This document shows positions 37,777 to 46,366 of a stretch of 64,000 nucleotides of DNA, in pieces (the first letter of the stretch is position 1; each line of letters starts with the position of its first letter). The notes below the pieces were generated by a model that saw only the letters and a list, made by a program, of their open reading frames with translations, was not told the DNA's origin and did not search any database. The position numbers and the translations under genes are program-made. The DNA is taken from positions 690,374-754,373 of the forward strand of contig NC_020062.1 in NCBI RefSeq assembly GCF_000330885.1, given 5' to 3'. The stretch is from Rhizobium tropici CIAT 899. Lineage in GTDB: Bacteria; Pseudomonadota; Alphaproteobacteria; Rhizobiales; Rhizobiaceae.

Positions 37777-39015
37777 CTATTGTTGGGCATTGTCGATGAT
37801 CGACTGCATCTCCGTTTGGGCGTTGGAGAATGCGCCATCGACGTCGCTTCCGAAGATGGCTGCATTGGTGAAGCCTGCCCAGGGACCGTTGGCGCTGTTG
37901 ATCAGGTCGTTGAACTGCAGCGTATAGGGCGTCTTGGCGACGGCGATCGCCTTCAGCCCGACCTGCATACGCGGATCCAGGCCCTGAAGCACCTGGTCGG
38001 CGATATCGCCGCGGGTCGGCAGGCTGCCGTATTTCGCCATGATCTTCTGTCCGTCGAGCGAATAGGTATATTCGAGGAACTTCTTCACGGCATCGAGCTT
38101 CTTCGTGCCCTTGGAGATGACGAAATTGTCGCCGCCGGCAAAAGAGGACGGTTTACCGTCGACGCCGGGGATCAGCGTCACGCCGAAATGGATATCGGGA
38201 TATTGCGTGATCAGCGTACCGATCGAAAAGGCGCCGATGCTCTGCTGGCCGATCTTGCCGTTGCTGATGCTGAGGAAATTGGCGCCTGTGTCGCTTGCGG
38301 CACCCGCTGGCACCAGATCCTTCTTGACCATGTTGCGGTAGATGTCGACCGCCTTGCGCATTTGCGGCGTGTCGAGCGTCGCCTTCTTGCCGTCCTCCGA
38401 GAGAATGTCGGCGCCCGCGCCCCAGACGAGCGGCGTGAAGGTGAAGATCATGCAGCCGCCACAGCCACCGCCGGAGAAATAGAACCCATAGGTATCGCCG
38501 CCGAGCGCGCGTATCTTTTCGGCGTTGTTCGTAATCTCCTCCCATGTGGTCGGAGCCTTTTCAGGGTCGAGGCCGGCCTTCTTGTAGAGATCCTTGTTCC
38601 AGGCGAAAACCGAGGTTTCGACGGATAGGGGCAGGCCATAGATGTGACTGTCATAGGTGCCGAGCTTCACATGCGAGGGCGACAGCGAATTGAAATAGGG
38701 CAGGCTCTTGGCCCAGTCGGTCAGGTCCTCGAGCTGGCCGGCCGCGGCGAAAGCCGGCGTATAGATGAGATCCATCGACAAGGCGTCGGGTGCCTGGCCG
38801 CCGGCAATGGCCGTCGCATATTTCTGCACGAGTTCGGCAAAGGGCACTTCGGTCAGCGTGACCTTGTCGTCATGGCCGGCATTATAGGCCTCGACGACTT
38901 TCTTGAAGGAATCGCCGATGCCGCTTCGAACCCACATGGAGATGTTTTCGGCGGATGCGGCGGATGCAAGGCATAGAGATATGAGGCCGGTTGCGGCCAG
39001 AAATCGCTTCATCAT
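37777..39015 (-). CDS. Sugar ABC transporter substrate-binding protein (CUT1)
   Basis: Periplasmic carbohydrate receptor of 412 aa (SBP_bac_1 family), signal peptide cleaved near residue 23 (CLASAASA, then ENISMW). A GGAGG-type site precedes two adjacent ATGs (39015 and 39012). It has an unusual Cys-containing glycine segment, SGGGCGGCMIF. From the operon's GH127 enzyme, the ligand is likely a beta-L-arabino-oligosaccharide or arabinosylated hydroxyproline peptide. The 45-base gap to lacI carries a hairpin just before the ribosome binding site. Confidence 0.9.
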   Translation of the reverse strand: MMKRFLAATGLISLCLASAASAENISMWVRSGIGDSFKKVVEAYNAGHDDKVTLTEVPFAELVQKYATAIAGGQAPDALSMDLIYTPAFAAAGQLEDLTDWAKSLPYFNSLSPSHVKLGTYDSHIYGLPLSVETSVFAWNKDLYKKAGLDPEKAPTTWEEITNNAEKIRALGGDTYGFYFSGGGCGGCMIFTFTPLVWGAGADILSEDGKKATLDTPQMRKAVDIYRNMVKKDLVPAGAASDTGANFLSISNGKIGQQSIGAFSIGTLITQYPDIHFGVTLIPGVDGKPSSFAGGDNFVISKGTKKLDAVKKFLEYTYSLDGQKIMAKYGSLPTRGDIADQVLQGLDPRMQVGLKAIAVAKTPYTLQFNDLINSANGPWAGFTNAAIFGSDVDGAFSNAQTEMQSIIDNAQQ

Positions 39016-39028
39016 GTTCTCCTCCCAT

Positions 39029-39049
39029 GGGGCTACTCCCGTCAGCCCC
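39029..39049 (-). other. mRNA hairpin ahead of the binding protein start
   Basis: GGGGCT/AGCCCC forms a 6-base-pair stem with a 9-base loop. On the minus-strand mRNA it directly precedes the GGAGGAG ribosome binding site of the binding protein, so it may protect the downstream message and raise receptor expression. The adjacent T-run follows the stem only on the plus strand, so it is not a terminator for the lacI-led transcript. Confidence 0.45.
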
Positions 39050-39060
39050 TTTTTCCTCTA

Positions 39061-40080
39061 TCAACGATCGGGGCTTCCCCCGCATGATTGCCGGACGATA
39101 AGCTCGCACGGCAAAGTTCTGATACCCGGGTCGACGCTGCGTCCCTCCGCAAGTGCGAGTACCGTCAGCCCGGCTTCGCGGCCAAGTGCCTTGAGATTCA
39201 TGTCGACCGTCGTCAGCGGTGGCCGGGTCTGGGCGGCCACGATCTCCCAATTGTCGAAACCCACCACCGAGACATCCTCCGGCACCCTTACGCCGCGCTC
39301 ACGAAGCGCATCGACGACCGCGCGGGCGATCTGGTCGTTGCCGCAGAAGATCGCGTCCGGCTTTGCTCCGGCCACGCTCCAAAGCTGTGCGACGGCACGG
39401 TGTCCCCAGGCCTCGGACCATGTACCATACATGACCGGCAGCCCGTCTCCGGCGAGGTCGCGATAGGCCTTGGCGCGCTCACGCACTGAAACGAAGCTTT
39501 CAGGGCCGGTCACATGGGCGATCCGGCTTCGGCCGAGCCCCTGCAACCATTCGACCGCAAGGGCGGCCCCCTGATAGTCATCTGCGCAGAAGGTGACGCT
39601 GCCCGGTGCGCCCTCGGTGAATGCATAGATGACCGGGACAGGCAGATTGGACAGATCCACCGGTAGGCGGCGATCGATCCGCTTCCCCGAGGCGATGATG
39701 CCATCCACATGCTTGTCCAACAGCGCGTCCACATGAACCTTTCCAAGCGCCGGATCGTCCTCGATCGTGCAGAGGAAGACCGATACCCCGTGATCGACGA
39801 GCGCTTCCGTGATTCCGGCCATGACCGGCAGCGTGAAGCGGCCATATGTATCGTTGGTCAGAAGACCGATCGTGAACGTGCGATTGCTGAGCAATCCCTT
39901 GGCGAGCGCGTTCGGACGGAAGCCGATTTCGGCGGCGGCGCGCTTGACCCTTTCGCGCGTCTCGTCGCCCATGCGGCCGGTGTTGTTCAAGGCCTTGGAT
40001 GCCGTTGAAATGCTCACGCCTGCAACCGCCGCAACGTCATGGATCGTTGCGCGTCCGCTTTTCGCACGCTGATTTTCCAG
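39061..40080 (-). CDS. LacI-family regulator with apparent CTG start
   Basis: Regulator of the GH127 sugar operon, 339 aa if it starts at CTG 40080. The first ATG/GTG/TTG in frame is GTG at 40017, but that would cut the helix-turn-helix in two: the bases upstream encode RATIHDVAAVAGV, which joins SISTASKALN to give a full LacI DNA-binding domain. An in-frame TGA lies eight codons further up, and no ATG, GTG or TTG lies between. The CTG is preceded by GGGAGAAG at a normal distance. The sugar-binding domain covers residues about 70-335. It heads the operon, behind two palindromes. Confidence 0.82.
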   Translation of the reverse strand: MENQRAKSGRATIHDVAAVAGVSISTASKALNNTGRMGDETRERVKRAAAEIGFRPNALAKGLLSNRTFTIGLLTNDTYGRFTLPVMAGITEALVDHGVSVFLCTIEDDPALGKVHVDALLDKHVDGIIASGKRIDRRLPVDLSNLPVPVIYAFTEGAPGSVTFCADDYQGAALAVEWLQGLGRSRIAHVTGPESFVSVRERAKAYRDLAGDGLPVMYGTWSEAWGHRAVAQLWSVAGAKPDAIFCGNDQIARAVVDALRERGVRVPEDVSVVGFDNWEIVAAQTRPPLTTVDMNLKALGREAGLTVLALAEGRSVDPGIRTLPCELIVRQSCGGSPDR

Positions 40081-40102
40081 ATGTCTTCTCCCAGTCAGTT
40101 TT

Positions 40103-40124
40103 CATGAGAAAAGCTTTTCTCATG
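40103..40124. promoter_or_regulatory. LacI operator, proximal copy (22-base perfect palindrome)
   Basis: A perfect 22-base palindrome with half-site CATGAGAAAAG meeting its complement at a central AAGCTT. It lies 23 bases upstream of the CTG start of the LacI gene. A second copy lies 33 bases farther upstream. AT-rich perfect palindromes with a central GC step are usual for LacI-family operators. Confidence 0.8.
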
Positions 40125-40137
40125 GCGAGAGTCAATA

Positions 40138-40155
40138 TGAGAAAAGCTTTTCTCA
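40138..40155. promoter_or_regulatory. LacI operator, distal copy (18-base perfect palindrome)
   Basis: TGAGAAAAGCTTTTCTCA repeats the core of the 40103-40124 palindrome exactly. The centres are 33 bases apart, close to three helical turns, so two dimers could bind the same face of DNA. The pair lies ahead of the whole lacI-ABC-GH127 unit. The remaining gap to the putA end (40156-40302) holds nothing I can identify. Confidence 0.8.
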
Positions 40156-40302
40156 AAAATTTTGGGGCGGAAGAGAAGGAGGCCGAAAAGCTGCGTGAGG
40201 GCCGTAGCGAATTGGCAGGTCACTGCAGAATGTACGCCATGAAACGAAGCGGCGGCCGAGACCTTGCCGGTTCGGCCACCGTGTTCTAGATCGCCATTAG
40301 TT

Positions 40303-43300
40303 TCAGCCGATCGTCATCAGACTGGCATTGCCGCCGGCAGCCGCGGTGTTGATCGATGTCGTCACCTCTTCGAGCAGCCAATTCAGGCAATAGGCGTCAG
40401 CGTTTTTAGCGATTTCTTCGCTCGAGGCCGCCTGGGTGAGAACCAGCGGACCTGGAGTTGCCGAGATCGTCTTGATCGCCTGCTGGACGCGTGCAGCGTC
40501 ACCTTCGATGAGAGCGCCAGCGAAAGGTCCATCGGCGGCCCAATCTTTCGTCCAGGAAATGCGGTTTGCGACCTGCGTCGGCAGGCTATGAAGCTCTTCC
40601 TGCCAGCCGGATGCCGCATCAATGACGATCGAATTGCCTGTTGCAAGGCCTGCGGCGATCTGGACATGGAGGCCAAGTGCCGTCTGCGGAACGAGCAGGA
40701 TTCTGCCGCGGGGATGCAGAGCATAGAGATTCAGCTCGCCGACCGGCCCTTGCAGTTCGGTATTGAAGCCGAGCGGCGACTGGCTGGCGACAGCACGGGC
40801 CTGTTTGGTCACATCCACAGCACCCTTGCTTTCGAGCCAGGCGATAAACTGCTGCGCAGCCGGATCGACCTGCACGGAGGCATCGCGCAACGGTTCCGTC
40901 GAGGAGGCGACCAGACGGCGCAGATACATCGGGCCGCCGGCCTTCGGACCGGTACCGGAAAGGCCGCGGCCGCCGAAGGGCTGGACGCCGACGACGGCGC
41001 CGATGATGTTGCGGTTAACATAGAGATTGCCGGCGCGCACGCGCTCCGTGACATGGGCGATCATATCGTCAAGCCGGGTGTGCAGGCCAAAGGTCAAGCC
41101 GTAGCCGGAGGCATTGATATCGGCAATCAGCTTGTCGAGCCCCTTGCGTTGATAACGCATGATGTGAAGGACCGGGCCGAACACCTCGCGCTTCAGATCG
41201 CTCAGCTTCTTCAGCTCGATGATGGTGGGAGCGACGAAGGTACCCTTGGCAGCGCTTTCGGGAAGGTCGAGCTGTTCGACATTGCAACCGAGCTTGCGCA
41301 TGCGTTCGATATGTTCATCGATGCCGCGCTTGGCGTTGTCGTCGATGACGGGGCCGATATCGACGGCAAGACGGTCGGTCCGGCCGACCGAGAGCTCGCG
41401 AAGGGCGCCGCGCAGCATGGTCAGCGTACGATCGGCTACATCCTCCTGCAGGCAAAGGACGCGCAGGGCCGAGCAGCGCTGGCCGGCACTGTCGAAGGCC
41501 GAGGCGATGACATCGCCGACGACCTGTTCGGCAAGGGCGGAGGAGTCGACGATCATGCCGTTCTGCCCGCCGGTTTCGGCGATGAGAGGGATCGGCTTGC
41601 CGAATTTGGAGAGCCGTTCGGCAAGCTGAGCCTGGATCAGGCGAGCAACTTCCGTCGAGCCTGTGAACATGACGCCGGCGGTTTCGGGAGCACCGACGAG
41701 GGCTGCGCCCGTTCTGCCACCGCCGGGGACAAATTGCAGGACATCGCGCGGGATGCCGGCTTCATGCAGGATGCGGACGCCTTGGGCTGCGATCAGCGGC
41801 GTATTGCCGGCGGGCTTGGCGACGACCGGATTGCCGGCGACCAGCGCGGCCGCAACCTGACCGGTGAAGATCGCCAGCGGGAAGTTCCATGGGCTGATGC
41901 AGACGACAGGGCCGAGCGGCACGCTCTCCGGCTTCAGCACCTGGCGCGCCTGAACGGCATAATAGCGAAGGAAGTCGATCGCTTCCCGGATTTCGCCGAC
42001 GGCGTTTGCGGCCGATTTGCCAGCTTCGCGGATAGTCAGGCCGACGAGAACAGGCATCTCGCTCTGCATGAGCTCGGCGGCGCGTTCAAGGATGGCGGCC
42101 CGCTCTGCGGGGCTCACGGCGGCCCAACGCTCGGCTGCCGCGGCTGCAAGCCGCATGACGTCGGGCGCATCTTCCGGCTCCAGTTCGGTGACATGGCCAA
42201 CGAGGTCCGTATGGTCGGCAGGATTAAGAACTGCACGGGCCACGCCGCGCTCGGAGCGGTCGGCGAGAAGTGGCTTGGCGGTCCAGTCTTTGGCTGCCGA
42301 AGCTTGCAGCTGCGCAGAGAGATCGTTGAGCGCGGTTTCATTTGAGAGATCGACACCAGCGGAATTCTGCCGCGCGCCGCCGAACAAATCGGCCGGGAGA
42401 GCGATCTTGTCGTGCTGTGCGCCGACCACGGTCATGCCGCGCACGATCTCGACGGGATCGGCGATCAGCTCGGATACCGGGACGGCAGGGTCGGCGATCT
42501 TGTTGACGAAAGACGAGTTGGCGCCGTTTTCGAGCAGGCGGCGGACGAGATAGGCGAGCAGCGTTTCGTGGGTGCCGACTGGCGCGTAGATCCGGCAGGG
42601 GCGATTGAGATTTTCGGCGCCCACGACCTCTTCATAGAGCGGCTCGCCCATGCCGTGCAGGCACTGGAATTCGTATTTGCCGACCGCAAACTCGTCGCCA
42701 GCCATATGGTAGATGGTGGCCAGGCTCTGGGCGTTGTGGGTGGCAAACTGCGGGAAGACCACGTCGGTCGCGGCCAGCAGCTTCTTGGCGCAGGCGATAT
42801 AGGAAACGTCGGTGTAGATCTTGCGGGTATAGACGGGGAAACCTTCGAGGCCGTCCAACTGCGCGCGCTTGATCTCGGCGTCCCAATAAGCGCCCTTGAC
42901 GAGGCGGACCATGAGGCGATGCCCGGAGCGGCGGGCGAGATCGATGATGAAATCGAGGACGAAGGGGCAACGTTTGCCATAGGCCTGCACCACGAAGCCG
43001 ATGCCATCCCAGCCAGACAGATCCGGATCGAGGCACAGTTCTTCCAGAAGGTCGAGCGAGAGTTCGAGACGGTCTGCCTCTTCGGCGTCGATGTTCAGGC
43101 CAATATTATAGCCTTTTGAAAGTAGCGCGAGCGCCTTCACCTTCGGCAGAAGTTCGCCCATCACCCTGTCGGCCTGCGAGCGCGAATAGCGCGGGTGCAG
43201 CGCGGAGAGCTTGATGGAGATGCCGGGGCCTTCATAGATGCCGCGGCCGGCTGATGCCTTGCCGATTGCATGGATGGCGTTTTCATAGTCGCGATAGTAG

Positions 43301-44007
43301 CGCTCGGCATCGGCGTGGGTCGTCGCCGCCTCGCCGAGCATGTCGTAGGAATAGCGGAAGCCTTTCGCTTCAAGCGCACGTGCTCGCTTCAATGCTTCAT
43401 CGATGGTCTCGCCGGTGACGAATTGTTCTCCCATCATGCGCATGGCCATGTCGACGCCACGGCGGATGACGGGCTCGCCGGCGCGGGCGATCAGCTTTGT
43501 CAGCGCGGCGGAAAGGCCGCCTTCGTTGACCGTCGAGGTCAGCTTGCCGGTGACGACCAGTCCCCAGGTCGCGGCATTGACGAACATCGAGCGGCCGCCG
43601 CCTATATGCGACTTCCAGTCGCCGCCGGCGATCTTGTCGCGGATGAGTGCGTCGCGCGTCGCGGTGTCCGGGATGCGCAGCAGTGCCTCGGCAAGGCACA
43701 TGAGCGCGACACCTTCCTGGCTCGACAGCGAATATTCGTGCACCAGTCCTTCGACGCCATCGCCCTTGTGCTTGGCGCGCAGCGCTTCGATCAGCTTCCT
43801 GGCGGTCTTTCCAGCAGATTCGCGCGCGGCGTCCGGTAAGGTCGCCGCTTCCACGAGGAAGGGCAGGCATTCCGTTTCGGGACGCCGGTAGGCGGCGGTA
43901 ATCGCCTGGCGAAGCGGACTCTGGGCGCGGATGGACGGAGCGAAATGCGAAAATGGGGCAGCGTCTGGAGCTGGTTCTTCAGTTGCGAGCTTGGCAGAGA
44001 CAGTCAT
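40303..44007 (-). CDS. putA: Bifunctional proline dehydrogenase/P5C dehydrogenase PutA
   Basis: 1234-residue enzyme that oxidises proline to glutamate: FAD proline dehydrogenase (about residues 190-480; RIYAPVGTHETLLAYLVRRL, shortened, and LENGANSSFVN), then NAD-dependent aldehyde dehydrogenase (about 540-1000), with catalytic Cys near residue 845 in SAGQRCSALR, and a C-terminal ALDH-like domain. I see no N-terminal ribbon-helix-helix, so it is not a DNA-binding repressor as in E. coli. ATG 44007 is preferred; the frame runs to 44097. It peripherally binds the inner membrane in this family. It is divergent from an Lrp-family gene. Confidence 0.96.
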   Translation of the reverse strand: MTVSAKLATEEPAPDAAPFSHFAPSIRAQSPLRQAITAAYRRPETECLPFLVEAATLPDAARESAGKTARKLIEALRAKHKGDGVEGLVHEYSLSSQEGVALMCLAEALLRIPDTATRDALIRDKIAGGDWKSHIGGGRSMFVNAATWGLVVTGKLTSTVNEGGLSAALTKLIARAGEPVIRRGVDMAMRMMGEQFVTGETIDEALKRARALEAKGFRYSYDMLGEAATTHADAERYYRDYENAIHAIGKASAGRGIYEGPGISIKLSALHPRYSRSQADRVMGELLPKVKALALLSKGYNIGLNIDAEEADRLELSLDLLEELCLDPDLSGWDGIGFVVQAYGKRCPFVLDFIIDLARRSGHRLMVRLVKGAYWDAEIKRAQLDGLEGFPVYTRKIYTDVSYIACAKKLLAATDVVFPQFATHNAQSLATIYHMAGDEFAVGKYEFQCLHGMGEPLYEEVVGAENLNRPCRIYAPVGTHETLLAYLVRRLLENGANSSFVNKIADPAVPVSELIADPVEIVRGMTVVGAQHDKIALPADLFGGARQNSAGVDLSNETALNDLSAQLQASAAKDWTAKPLLADRSERGVARAVLNPADHTDLVGHVTELEPEDAPDVMRLAAAAAERWAAVSPAERAAILERAAELMQSEMPVLVGLTIREAGKSAANAVGEIREAIDFLRYYAVQARQVLKPESVPLGPVVCISPWNFPLAIFTGQVAAALVAGNPVVAKPAGNTPLIAAQGVRILHEAGIPRDVLQFVPGGGRTGAALVGAPETAGVMFTGSTEVARLIQAQLAERLSKFGKPIPLIAETGGQNGMIVDSSALAEQVVGDVIASAFDSAGQRCSALRVLCLQEDVADRTLTMLRGALRELSVGRTDRLAVDIGPVIDDNAKRGIDEHIERMRKLGCNVEQLDLPESAAKGTFVAPTIIELKKLSDLKREVFGPVLHIMRYQRKGLDKLIADINASGYGLTFGLHTRLDDMIAHVTERVRAGNLYVNRNIIGAVVGVQPFGGRGLSGTGPKAGGPMYLRRLVASSTEPLRDASVQVDPAAQQFIAWLESKGAVDVTKQARAVASQSPLGFNTELQGPVGELNLYALHPRGRILLVPQTALGLHVQIAAGLATGNSIVIDAASGWQEELHSLPTQVANRISWTKDWAADGPFAGALIEGDAARVQQAIKTISATPGPLVLTQAASSEEIAKNADAYCLNWLLEEVTTSINTAAAGGNASLMTIG

Positions 44008-44147
44008 GATAACCTCAAGATGCAAGGGCCTGGATGGCTGTGGTTGATGCCAGCGATATCGCCACCCGTAGCCCTCCCGTTGCTTCGGCCAGAACATACT
44101 TCATTCCAAGAAAGCATTCCGCCTTGAAACTGCGGCTTTCCAGTCAT

Positions 44148-44160
44148 ATTGAACTTCAAT
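44148..44160. promoter_or_regulatory. Candidate Lrp/PutR site
   Basis: ATTGAACTTCAAT is a perfect 6-base inverted repeat around one C, in the putA/Lrp divergent promoter and 20 bases before the Lrp-type start. Lrp-family sites are often AT-rich inverted repeats of this size. No second copy was noted. Confidence 0.4.
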
Positions 44161-44180
44161 AGCGCTTATTTCAAATAGGA

Positions 44181-44654
44181 ATGCCTGCGAAAATGACCAA
44201 GTCCAGTGAAATTGACCAGTTCGACCAAAAGATCCTCGACGCACTCGTCGAAGACGGTCGCATGTCGATCACGGAGCTTTCCGAGCGGGTCGGCCTTTCC
44301 AAGACTCCCTGCCAGGCACGCCTCAAGAAACTGATCGATTCCGGCTATATCGACGGCTTCAAGGCCATCCTCAATCCGATCAAGCTTGGCCTCGATCACG
44401 TCGCCTTTGCCGAAGTAAAACTCACGGATACCCGTGAGGAGGCCTTGCTCAGCTTCAACAATGCCATCAAGAAAATCAAGGAAATCGAAGAGTGCCACAT
44501 GATCGCCGGTCGCTTCGATTATCTCCTCAAGGTGCGAACCTCGGATATTCGCCGCTATCGCATTGTTCTTGGCGAGAAAATTTCCAGCCTGCCTTTCGTG
44601 GCAAGCACTTCGACCAATGTGGTGATGCAGTCGGTCAAGGAAAACTGGTCGTAA
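44181..44654 (+). CDS. putR: Lrp/AsnC-family activator of putA (PutR-like)
   Basis: 157-residue Lrp-type regulator: helix-turn-helix at about residues 12-55 (ILDALVEDGRMSITELSERV and LSKTPCQARLKKLIDSGYI) and RAM effector domain at about 75-150 (HVAFAEVKLTDTREEALLSF, ECHMIAGRFDYLLKVRT). It is divergent from putA, the arrangement known for PutR in Agrobacterium and Rhodobacter, where proline plus PutR activates putA. The start could also be ATG 44193. Symbol by context. Confidence 0.88.
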   Translation: MPAKMTKSSEIDQFDQKILDALVEDGRMSITELSERVGLSKTPCQARLKKLIDSGYIDGFKAILNPIKLGLDHVAFAEVKLTDTREEALLSFNNAIKKIKEIEECHMIAGRFDYLLKVRTSDIRRYRIVLGEKISSLPFVASTSTNVVMQSVKENWS

Positions 44655-44797
44655 TTCCGCTTCCTATTTCATCTGCTTTCCCATCCGCCGCGTAAGGCTT
44701 CGCCGCCCGATCCATCCTGCCGGCTAAACAATGACCTAGATTCCGCCATTCGAATCGGATCATTGCGAGGCGCTAAAATAAGTAGGATGGAGTATGC

Positions 44798-45064
44798 ATG
44801 GAGACCAGTGCAGGCGACCGCGACCTTGTTGAGGTCATGAAGCGATACTTTGCGGTGAAGGCCGAAGTCGAGGAAATGAAGCTTCGCCTGGAGACGGCGA
44901 GGCGAGAGAGTGGCGAAGAGATCGATGCATTCTACAATCCGCGCAGCAATCTGAGCCACGCCGCCGATATTATCCGTTCGCATGCTCTCAGGCAGGAGAT
45001 GGCGCGTCTGATGGATTGGGCCGAAGCCTGGGGGCGGCAGAGCCTGGCGCCAAACGAGGCCTGA
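44798..45064 (+). CDS. Small conserved-looking hypothetical protein
   Basis: 88-residue helical, charged protein with no motif I recognise. The N-terminal half (LVEVMKRYFAVKAEVEEMKL) looks amphipathic or coiled-coil, and the middle has FYNPRSNLSHAADII. No signal peptide and no cysteine. It follows the Lrp gene by 143 bases and is followed by a hairpin. Codon use is like its neighbours. Confidence 0.55.
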   Translation: METSAGDRDLVEVMKRYFAVKAEVEEMKLRLETARRESGEEIDAFYNPRSNLSHAADIIRSHALRQEMARLMDWAEAWGRQSLAPNEA

Positions 45065-45087
45065 CGGTCGATAAAAACCGCCAGGCC
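45058..45087. terminator. Stem-loop between convergent small genes
   Basis: GGCCTG-A-CGGT and ACCG-C-CAGGCC form an 10-base-pair stem with one A/C mismatch around a 9-base AT-rich loop. It overlaps the end of the 88-residue gene and precedes the end of the convergent tautomerase gene. Confidence 0.5.
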
Positions 45088-45109
45088 GCGATCACGAAAT
45101 CGGGTCGTT

Positions 45110-45295
45110 TCAGCTATCCGATTTCAGCTTTCCTGCTGTCGCCCAGGACTCTTTCGAAATCTCGGTGATGATGATTTCCACCGATTCCGGCGGGCAGGCG
45201 AGTGTTTCTACAGCGGCTTTGGTCGCTTCACGAACGAAAGCGCGCTTCTGGTCTTGCGTGCGGCCGGGATGCATTTCCAAGCGCAGGATGGGCAT
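45110..45295 (-). CDS. 4-oxalocrotonate tautomerase family protein
   Basis: 61-residue tautomerase-superfamily protein with the catalytic amino-terminal Pro right after the initiator Met (MPILRLEMHPGRT), which marks the family. The subunits form hexamers of small beta-alpha-beta units. PPESVEIIITEISKESWA is the usual C-terminal part. The substrate is unknown (4-oxalocrotonate, or a dehalogenase-like role). It is divergent from a LysR gene that might control it; the shared gap is 116 bases. Confidence 0.82.
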   Translation of the reverse strand: MPILRLEMHPGRTQDQKRAFVREATKAAVETLACPPESVEIIITEISKESWATAGKLKSDS

Positions 45296-45411
45296 GGCAA
45301 CTCCTTGAGCAATTATCGCCGGATGTTCGGCGCCTACGGACTATCTTGCAAAACCATTTGGCGATAAATACGCTTCCATTTGCTTCATTCCGAACCTGTG
45401 GGTACGCAATC

Positions 45412-46296
45412 ATGGACAAGTTGGCGGGAATGGCGATGTTCGTCAAAGTAGTCGAACAGGGCAGTTTTGCCGCAGCTGCCGACATAAGCCAGGTGTCGCC
45501 GGCCATGGTTGCCAAACATATCAGGACGATCGAACAGCGGCTCGGTGCGCGCCTGCTTCACCGCACCACACGCCGCCATCAGCTGACCGAGGTCGGCAAG
45601 CTTTATTACGAGCGATGCAAGACGGTGCTGGCGGAGGTGGAGCATGCCGAGCAATCGGCCTCCGAACTGCAATCGGCACCGCGCGGGCGCCTGCGGCTCG
45701 TCGCTCCTGTCAGTTTCGGAACGCAAAGCCTCGTGCCGGCGCTTGTCGACTATCTGCATGAGAATCTTGAGGTCAGCGTCGATCTGGCGCTCGACAATAA
45801 TCCACATGATCTGATCGGCGAAGGCTACGAACTCGGGATCCATATCGGCGATCTGGCGGACACTAATCTCGTGGCGCGTCCGCTAAAACCCTATCGACGC
45901 ATTCTTGCGGCGTCGCCGGATTATCTGGATCGCTGCGGCCGGCCGCAAAGCCCCGAGGACCTCGCCAATCATATGTGTCTCGGCCATTCCTACTGGCGGC
46001 TCCAGGGGCGCTGGCATCTCGTTGGTCCGGACGGGGAAACGCGTGAGATCGCCATCAAGGGCAGATTCACCACCAATCAGGGCGGGGCTTTGCGCGTTGC
46101 CGCTCTGCACGGAGCCGGCATAGTGCTGCAGCCGGAACTGCTCTTGGCGGCCGATCTCGATGCCGGCCGTCTTGAGCCCGTCCTGCCCCTTTGGTCGTAC
46201 CAGCCGACACCGATGCACCTTGTCTATGCGCCGGACCGGCGTCCGACGGCCATGCTGCGCAGCGTCATCGATTTTCTCGTCGCTCGCTTCGGCTGA
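45412..46296 (+). CDS. LysR-family transcriptional regulator
   Basis: 294 aa. The N-terminal helix-turn-helix lies at residues about 5-65 (FAAAADISQVSPAMVAKHIR and RLLHRTTRRHQLTEVG) and the effector domain follows from about 90 (LRLVAPVSFGTQSLVPALV). A longer frame goes to 45202 but overlaps the tautomerase gene on the other strand; ATG 45412 gives the normal N-terminus. It is similar in branch to the regulator at 1428-2330. The likely target is the divergent tautomerase. Confidence 0.9.
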   Translation: MDKLAGMAMFVKVVEQGSFAAAADISQVSPAMVAKHIRTIEQRLGARLLHRTTRRHQLTEVGKLYYERCKTVLAEVEHAEQSASELQSAPRGRLRLVAPVSFGTQSLVPALVDYLHENLEVSVDLALDNNPHDLIGEGYELGIHIGDLADTNLVARPLKPYRRILAASPDYLDRCGRPQSPEDLANHMCLGHSYWRLQGRWHLVGPDGETREIAIKGRFTTNQGGALRVAALHGAGIVLQPELLLAADLDAGRLEPVLPLWSYQPTPMHLVYAPDRRPTAMLRSVIDFLVARFG

Positions 46297-46326
46297 GATT
46301 CCCCCTCTTTCATCCGCCGCGAATCC

Positions 46327-46344
46327 ATGATCAAATCTGATCAT
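46327..46344. promoter_or_regulatory. Candidate LacI operator (ATGATCA-N4-TGATCAT)
   Basis: ATGATCAAATCTGATCAT has perfect 7-base arms around AATC, 22 bases ahead of the LacI-family start at 46367. Most likely an autoregulatory site. Confidence 0.55.
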
Positions 46345-46366
46345 CGGATTGGAAAATGAGGAAAGC

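Noticed and set aside
39029..39055. Hairpin plus T-run read as a terminator after lacI
   Set aside because: The T-run follows the stem only on the plus strand, whereas lacI and the sugar operon are on the minus strand.
40264..42345. 693-residue open frame on the plus strand
   Set aside because: It lies wholly antisense to putA, whose domains and catalytic motifs are certain. Long antisense frames are common in high-GC DNA with this codon bias.
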